Shown: positions 59,605 through 64,000 of the stretch, in pieces
How the letters are laid out: the number at the start of each line of letters is the position of its first letter
How positions within the stretch are numbered: position 1 is the first letter of the stretch
Source of the DNA: JBEEOW01 sp041191405
Lineage (GTDB): Bacteria > Bacteroidota > Bacteroidia > Cytophagales > UBA9547
Direction: 5' to 3'
Length of the DNA stretch: 64,000 nucleotides
Assembly (NCBI GenBank): GCA_041191405.1
Contig: JBEEOW010000024.1
Coordinates: 1-64,000, forward strand
Translations under genes and position numbers: made by a program
The notes under the pieces: model-generated
Databases searched by the model: none
Told to the model about the DNA's origin: nothing
The model's input: only the letters and a program-made list of their open reading frames with translations

Positions 59605-60030
59605 ATGAAAAAAATATTGATTCTAAATGGCCCTAATTTGAATTTATTAGGGGTTAGAGAAACGAGTATATATGGTAATAGAACTTTTACTGATTTTTTT
59701 GATGAGTTAAGAGTTAGTTATAAAGACAAAGCTGATTTGGAATATTTCCAATCAAATACCGAGGGTTTTTTGATTGATAAAATTCATGAAGTAGGCTTTA
59801 GTTATGATGGTATTATATTTAATGCTGGCGCTTATACGCATACTTCTATTGCTTTGGCCGATGCAATTGCTGGTGTAAATACACCTGTAATTGAGGTACA
59901 TATATCCAATGTGCATGCTCGTGAGGAGTTTAGACATCACAGTAAAATTGCAAGAAATTGTAAAGGTGTTGTTGCAGGTTTTGGCTTACAAAGCTATGTG
60001 ATGGCTTTGGAGTTTTTGGTAAGAAGTTGA
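59605..60030 (+). CDS. aroQ: Type II 3-dehydroquinate dehydratase
   Basis: A 141-residue enzyme of the shikimate pathway that dehydrates 3-dehydroquinate. The N-terminal ILNGPNLNLLG, the active-site loop GVRETSIYGNRTF with the catalytic Arg and Tyr, FNAGAYTHTS, and VHISNVHAREEFRHHS (catalytic His) are all present. A 98-bp heptad array fills the gap to the next gene; its coding end (KVRS, ...GTAAGAAG) resembles the array's units. Confidence 0.96.
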   Translation: MKKILILNGPNLNLLGVRETSIYGNRTFTDFFDELRVSYKDKADLEYFQSNTEGFLIDKIHEVGFSYDGIIFNAGAYTHTSIALADAIAGVNTPVIEVHISNVHAREEFRHHSKIARNCKGVVAGFGLQSYVMALEFLVRS

Positions 60031-60036
60031 ATTTGG

Positions 60037-60134
60037 GTGAAATGTGAAATGTAAGAAGTGAAAAGTTAAAATTGAAATCTTACATTTTACCTCTTACAAA
60101 AAATCTTACGTCTTCAGTCTTATATCTTTAGTCT
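60037..60134. repeat. Longest heptad array, 14 units
   Basis: Fourteen 7-bp units in strict phase over 98 bp. The first six are GTGAAAT/GTAAGAA-like. The last eight are complement-like, chiefly ending in TCT (CTTACAT, TACGTCT, TCAGTCT, TATATCT, TTAGTCT). The two halves can pair as an imperfect hairpin. Confidence 0.95.
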
Positions 60135-60144
60135 ATAAAAAAAT

Positions 60145-61188
60145 ATGATTTCATTTTATCCTGGCCCATCAAAAGTGTGGGAACAAATGCCAGTTTTTTT
60201 ACAAAATGCTTATAATTCGGGTATTTTGCAGGTTAATCATAGAAGTGTTTTTTTTGAAATAATGTATGCAGAAACGGTAAGTTTAATTAAACAGAAATTA
60301 AATTTACCTACTGAATATGAAGTATTTTTTACATCATCAGCAACGGAATGTTGGCAAATATTGGTTCAATCGGTATTTGAACCTAATGGCGTTCATTTAC
60401 ATAATGGGGCTTTTGGTGAAAAATGGTTTCAGATTGCAAAACAACAATTAGGTAACAATATTGAAGAAATTAAATTTGACTTATCAACTCCTAAATACAG
60501 TATTTTTGAATCTTGCAAAAACAAAAAATATATTGCAATTACTGATTGTGAAACCTCAAACACAACTTTGCTTCCAAGAGATATTTTACAAAAAATAAGA
60601 ACTCAAAACACTGATTCATTGATTGCTATAGATGCCACATCTTCAATAGGTGGAGAAAATATTGATTGGCAGTTGGCTGATATTTGGTTTGCCTCTGTAC
60701 AGAAATGTTTTGGTTTACCAGCAGGTTTGGCAGTAATGATTGTAAACAAAAAAGCAATTGAACTTGCTCAAAACAATTCATCTACCTTATATAATAGTTT
60801 AAAAAATATTATCATTAACGGACAAAAAAATCAAACCACACATACGCCAAATGTATTAGGAATATATTTAATGAATCAATTAATGCATCAATGGGTATCA
60901 CCTTTTGAAAGAATAAAAGAAGTTGCAAAATTATATTGGGATATTCCGAATGTAAATCACAAATTACAATTATTAGTTGAGGATGAAAATATACGTTCAC
61001 ATACTGTAATTGCATTTAAAACTGAGAATGATTCAATTAAAAAAATCATAGAAAGTGCATTAGAGCAAAACATGATTATAGGCAAAGGCTACGGAAAGTG
61101 GAAAAATTCAACATTTAGAATTGCTAATTTCCCGGCACATACAATGGATGAACATTTAAAAATGATTGAGTTTTTGAAAACAGTTTAA
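60145..61188 (+). CDS. Class V aminotransferase
   Basis: A 347-residue PLP enzyme of the class V fold (SerC / alanine-glyoxylate-aminotransferase branch). Start motif YPGPSKV, then the TSSATECW segment that contacts the cofactor phosphate, AIDATSSIGG with the pyridine-contacting Asp, and the PLP lysine K187 in ASVQKCFGLPAG. It transfers amino groups; the exact substrate is not deducible. Its 3' end overlaps the stop of the convergent MATE gene by four bases. Confidence 0.9.
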   Translation: MISFYPGPSKVWEQMPVFLQNAYNSGILQVNHRSVFFEIMYAETVSLIKQKLNLPTEYEVFFTSSATECWQILVQSVFEPNGVHLHNGAFGEKWFQIAKQQLGNNIEEIKFDLSTPKYSIFESCKNKKYIAITDCETSNTTLLPRDILQKIRTQNTDSLIAIDATSSIGGENIDWQLADIWFASVQKCFGLPAGLAVMIVNKKAIELAQNNSSTLYNSLKNIIINGQKNQTTHTPNVLGIYLMNQLMHQWVSPFERIKEVAKLYWDIPNVNHKLQLLVEDENIRSHTVIAFKTENDSIKKIIESALEQNMIIGKGYGKWKNSTFRIANFPAHTMDEHLKMIEFLKTV

Positions 61189-62528
61189 ACTTTCCACTTA
61201 TCTACCAACCTAAAATATCTGATACTAAAAAACACTGCTTGTAAACTTAGAGAAATTAAAAATCCAATCCATATACCTAAAGCATTCCACTCTAATTTAA
61301 AACATAAAAAAGCGCCAATTGGCAAACCAATTATCCAATAGCAGATAAAAGTAATGATTGACGGGAATCGAAAATCGCCTAAACCTCTCAATAAAGCCTG
61401 ACTTATACTTTGAAGTGAATCTGAAACTTGAAAAACCCCTGCTGTGATTATCAAAGGTATAGCCAATTGTATTACAGGAATTTCATTGATAAAATACGAA
61501 GCCAAAATCGAAGGAAACGTAATAAACAAAAAGCAAGGTGTTAAAACAAAACAAACACCAACGCCAAGCGCCACTTTTCCCGATAATCTCATTTGAGCCA
61601 CATCATTTACTCCAACTGCCTGCCCAACCCTTATAGCCCCAGCAGCTCCGATAGCTAAAATAATCATAAAAGAACTCATTGCTACATTAATAGTTATTTG
61701 GTGAGCTGCTAGTTCGGCAGCATTTATCCAACCAATCATAATGGCGCCGTAGCCATAAGCTGCATATTCGAGAACTGTTTGAAAACCCACAGGAATTGCT
61801 TCTTTAAATATAAACAATGCTGCTTTTATGTAGCTTATAATTTTATTACTTCCTTTGGTAATTAGTTGAAAATTTTCTTTTCGCTTTAGTAAAAAATACA
61901 TAATTACCATTACAATAAACTGAGTAATAGTATTAGTTAATGCTGCTCCATTTAAACCCAATTTAGGAAAGCCCCAATTACCATAAATCAGCAACCAATT
62001 CAAAAAGGCATCTATAAACAATGCCAAAATAGACACAAACATACCAATTCTGGTATAAGTGAGCCCATCGGCATAGTGTTTAAATTGCAAATACAAAAGT
62101 AAAGGTAACACACTGGGTGTAAGATATAATAGGAAATATTTTGCTTTTTCAGTAACCCCTGGTTCTTGATCGAACAAATGGAATTGCCATGCGGCTAAAC
62201 CCAACAAAAACATTAATATAAAAGCAAATGAAAAAGCAAATAGTAAACCTCCATACCACAATGACCTACAACGTATTATATTTGTTCGAGCATAGGCAGT
62301 AGCAACCATTGGTGCTGTAACTAAAGATGCACCAATTCCTAAAATTACAAAAAACAAATACACAGCATTGGCTGCACTTACAGCCGCTACTGATTCTGCC
62401 CCTAAATGACCAATCATTAAGGCATCAATCAAGTTCATCAACACACCACTTAACTCCCCTATTGCAATGGGTGCACTTAGGATTAGTAAGTTTTTTATTT
62501 CGGTACGTGTAACTGGACTTAAAAACAT
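61185..62528 (-). CDS. MATE-family efflux transporter
   Basis: A 447-residue inner-membrane antiporter with about twelve spans in two homologous halves (ELSGVLMNLIDALMIGHLGAESVAAVSAAN in half 1 and FQTVLEYAAYGYGAIMIGWINAAELAAHQI in half 2, each shortened here). It exports cationic drugs or metabolites with Na+ or H+. NorM-type. Stop overlaps that of the convergent aminotransferase gene by four bases. Confidence 0.94.
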   Translation of the reverse strand: MFLSPVTRTEIKNLLILSAPIAIGELSGVLMNLIDALMIGHLGAESVAAVSAANAVYLFFVILGIGASLVTAPMVATAYARTNIIRCRSLWYGGLLFAFSFAFILMFLLGLAAWQFHLFDQEPGVTEKAKYFLLYLTPSVLPLLLYLQFKHYADGLTYTRIGMFVSILALFIDAFLNWLLIYGNWGFPKLGLNGAALTNTITQFIVMVIMYFLLKRKENFQLITKGSNKIISYIKAALFIFKEAIPVGFQTVLEYAAYGYGAIMIGWINAAELAAHQITINVAMSSFMIILAIGAAGAIRVGQAVGVNDVAQMRLSGKVALGVGVCFVLTPCFLFITFPSILASYFINEIPVIQLAIPLIITAGVFQVSDSLQSISQALLRGLGDFRFPSIITFICYWIIGLPIGAFLCFKLEWNALGIWIGFLISLSLQAVFFSIRYFRLVDKWKV

Positions 62529-62582
62529 GATGCAAGTTAAAGATTTAATGATAAAAATTAGACTTAAAAATCTCTTGATAAC

Positions 62583-63197
62583 TTAAAATCCATAAATCAT
62601 CTCTTTAACTCCATTAATTCCTTCTTTTCTAAATTTTCGTTTTTTAGCTGAACATTTCATTCTTCTATAAATTTCAACAATTGGTGCTTGTCCCAATAGC
62701 TGTCCCTGCCTATCCCCTGTTTTTTTGTAATACTTTAATTTTTCTTTTGCTGAAGCATTTACATCAGGCATCTTATATTTACTAATAACTTTTCTTTTAT
62801 CCTTATCAGTAAAACTAACTTTTGTATAATTCAAACTATCTGTAGATATCAAATAAAAATCAAACAACTTCAAATCATTCATTTGATTAGCCTTTGATAG
62901 GAAATAATAATATTCATAAAACTTATTTTTGGGATTTTTGAAAAATACAGATTTATGAATTTTCTTAATAAAACTACTATCACTTTTTATATGTAGCATA
63001 CAACTATCATTTTTATCAAAAAATAATTTTGCATAATCTTCTGAAAAACTTACAACTAAATATACTTCACCTTTCGGGTTATTATTTTGAAATGAATTTG
63101 TATATCTTTCTATAACTTTTAATTCAAAAACATCTTGTGCTTTAACTGAAATACAAACACTTACAAATAATAAAATTAGAATTTGTAGCTTTTTCAT
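62583..63197 (-). CDS. Secreted protein of unknown function
   Basis: 204 residues. The signal peptide (MKKLQILILLFVSVCISVKAQ) is clear and no lipobox follows. The mature protein is Lys/Phe/Tyr-rich and basic at the C-terminus (SAKKRKFRKEG). No recognised family. It starts 24 bp after nadE on the same strand and may be co-transcribed. Likely periplasmic. Confidence 0.7.
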   Translation of the reverse strand: MKKLQILILLFVSVCISVKAQDVFELKVIERYTNSFQNNNPKGEVYLVVSFSEDYAKLFFDKNDSCMLHIKSDSSFIKKIHKSVFFKNPKNKFYEYYYFLSKANQMNDLKLFDFYLISTDSLNYTKVSFTDKDKRKVISKYKMPDVNASAKEKLKYYKKTGDRQGQLLGQAPIVEIYRRMKCSAKKRKFRKEGINGVKEMIYGF

Positions 63198-63221
63198 CGG
63201 TATAGTTTAAGTGAGAAATTT

Positions 63222-64000
63222 TCATACCAACGCTTCAAACCCTCCATTTAGTATTGGGAATCTACACCAACTACGTGGATCTACATTGAAATCATCTAGT
63301 AAAAATGATGGTGCTGTACGTTCACGTTTCCATTGATTTATACTCCACAACCTGAAAAATTTATTTACATGCATTTTTAGTAAATCTTCACTTTCAAGGT
63401 TTTGTAGTTTTAATATTTCAAAAACATCTTTTGGCGAATTTCTATTTCTAATAGCCTCAAATTCAATCGCTTTTAATATTGGGTAAGGCATTAAATCTTT
63501 TTCGTCGGTTTGTTCATTTTCTTTAGGGCGAAGTTCAGCTGTTGGTTTTAAATTATTTACCAAATGCAATCCTGAGTAGTTATATGTTTTTTCAACCCAA
63601 ATTAACCACTCTAACAAATAAGCTTTATCAACTCCAGCAATTGGGGCAATTGAACCAGCCATATCCCCATCCATGGTTGCGTAACCTACATCGCCTTCAC
63701 TCCTATTTGAAGTTGTAATTAATAACCCAGCTTTGATATTTGTTAACATCCAAATCATTGGGGCACGCATACGAGCTTGTATATTTTGCAATGCAATGTC
63801 GTGTTGTTGCCAGTTTAAAGGCGTATTAATGGCAGTTGCTAATTTATCAGAATAAGTTTTAATTTCATCAGCTACCGACCAATGATAAAAACTTGCTTGT
63901 AATGAATCGGCTAATGTTTGCGCAGAATTAAGTGTTTCATTACCAGAATTTTCACTTGATTGATAAGCACAAATTAAAATATTATTTCTTAACTCTTTTT
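63222..64000 (-). CDS. nadE: Glutamine-dependent NAD+ synthetase, 3' part
   Basis: The C-terminal ~259 residues of a NadE synthetase, cut by the window edge at its 5' side. The frame is open to 64000. The signature TTSNRSEGDVGYATMDGDMAGSIAPIAG matches the NAD synthetase domain's ATP/NaAD-binding loop, and YPILKAIE, ELRPKENEQTDEKDLMPY and the C-terminal RSWCRFPILN follow. It amidates nicotinic acid adenine dinucleotide to NAD+. The glutaminase domain expected upstream lies outside the window. Confidence 0.93.
   Translation of the reverse strand, partial: KELRNNILICAYQSSENSGNETLNSAQTLADSLQASFYHWSVADEIKTYSDKLATAINTPLNWQQHDIALQNIQARMRAPMIWMLTNIKAGLLITTSNRSEGDVGYATMDGDMAGSIAPIAGVDKAYLLEWLIWVEKTYNYSGLHLVNNLKPTAELRPKENEQTDEKDLMPYPILKAIEFEAIRNRNSPKDVFEILKLQNLESEDLLKMHVNKFFRLWSINQWKRERTAPSFLLDDFNVDPRSWCRFPILNGGFEALV

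Overview
This AT-rich 64 kb window comes from a member of the Bacteroidota. Four things support that. A secreted chitinase ends in a type IX secretion (Por) sorting domain. Several promoters fit TTTG-N19-TAnnTTTG. A protein of the Bacteroidota-specific IPExxxVDY family sits next to pyruvate kinase. The rplM-rpsI-rpsB-tsf and acpP-fabF-rnc clusters have the order usual in this phylum. Class or genus cannot be fixed from the sequence alone. Most of the window is chromosomal housekeeping; I saw no phage, plasmid, CRISPR array, rRNA or tRNA.

Layout. 0-9.8 kb: a secreted protein of unknown function, pgk, a 2[4Fe-4S] ferredoxin divergent from a LuxC-type acyl-CoA reductase, acpP-fabF-rnc, a TPR protein, a CDF metal exporter and a lone minimal nucleotidyltransferase. 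9.8-22.6 kb: a decayed ORF, a membrane protein, ileS, an LRR protein coupled to an RND/MMPL exporter, typA and metG. 22.6-33 kb: a small unknown gene, a frameshifted DUF559 endonuclease gene between inverted GC-rich repeats, an archaemetzincin-like lipoprotein, a methyltransferase, a 2058-residue alpha-2-macroglobulin and an alpha/beta hydrolase. 33-40 kb: GH18 chitinase, a lipoprotein and a LytTR regulator/histidine kinase pair. 40-50 kb: desaturase, LpxL-type acyltransferase, HAD-YchJ pair, a lipoprotein, DPP-IV, truA and a THUMP RNA methyltransferase. 50-56 kb: M42 peptidase, IPExxxVDY-pyk and the ribosomal protein/EF-Ts cluster. 56-64 kb: TonB-dependent receptor with a lipoprotein, xerD, aroQ, a class V aminotransferase, MATE, an unknown secreted protein and the 3' part of nadE (cut by the window edge).

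The most unusual content lies between and inside the genes. (1) Degenerate tandem arrays with a strict 7-bp period lie at gene 3' ends at about nine sites. Each has a different unit, and several run into the coding sequence and supply the stop codon. The longest is 14 units in phase downstream of aroQ. (2) A perfect 33-bp palindrome lies in frame inside ileS, next to three heptad-like units. (3) The DUF559 pseudogene is enclosed by near-identical inverted repeats and looks like a small mobile unit. (4) Three copies of a TTGACAA/TTGTCAA hairpin family, a 29-bp-arm inverted repeat and another imperfect inverted repeat fill intergenic gaps. (5) The TonB-receptor leader contains an 11-bp perfect long-range pairing that could be a structured cis-regulatory RNA.

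Many transcription units end in clear intrinsic terminators. Starts of pgk, truA, the chitinase, the M42 peptidase, one lipoprotein and the gene at 22601 were moved downstream of the longest reading frame. The reasons were signal peptides, start-codon quality or overlap with terminators and promoters.
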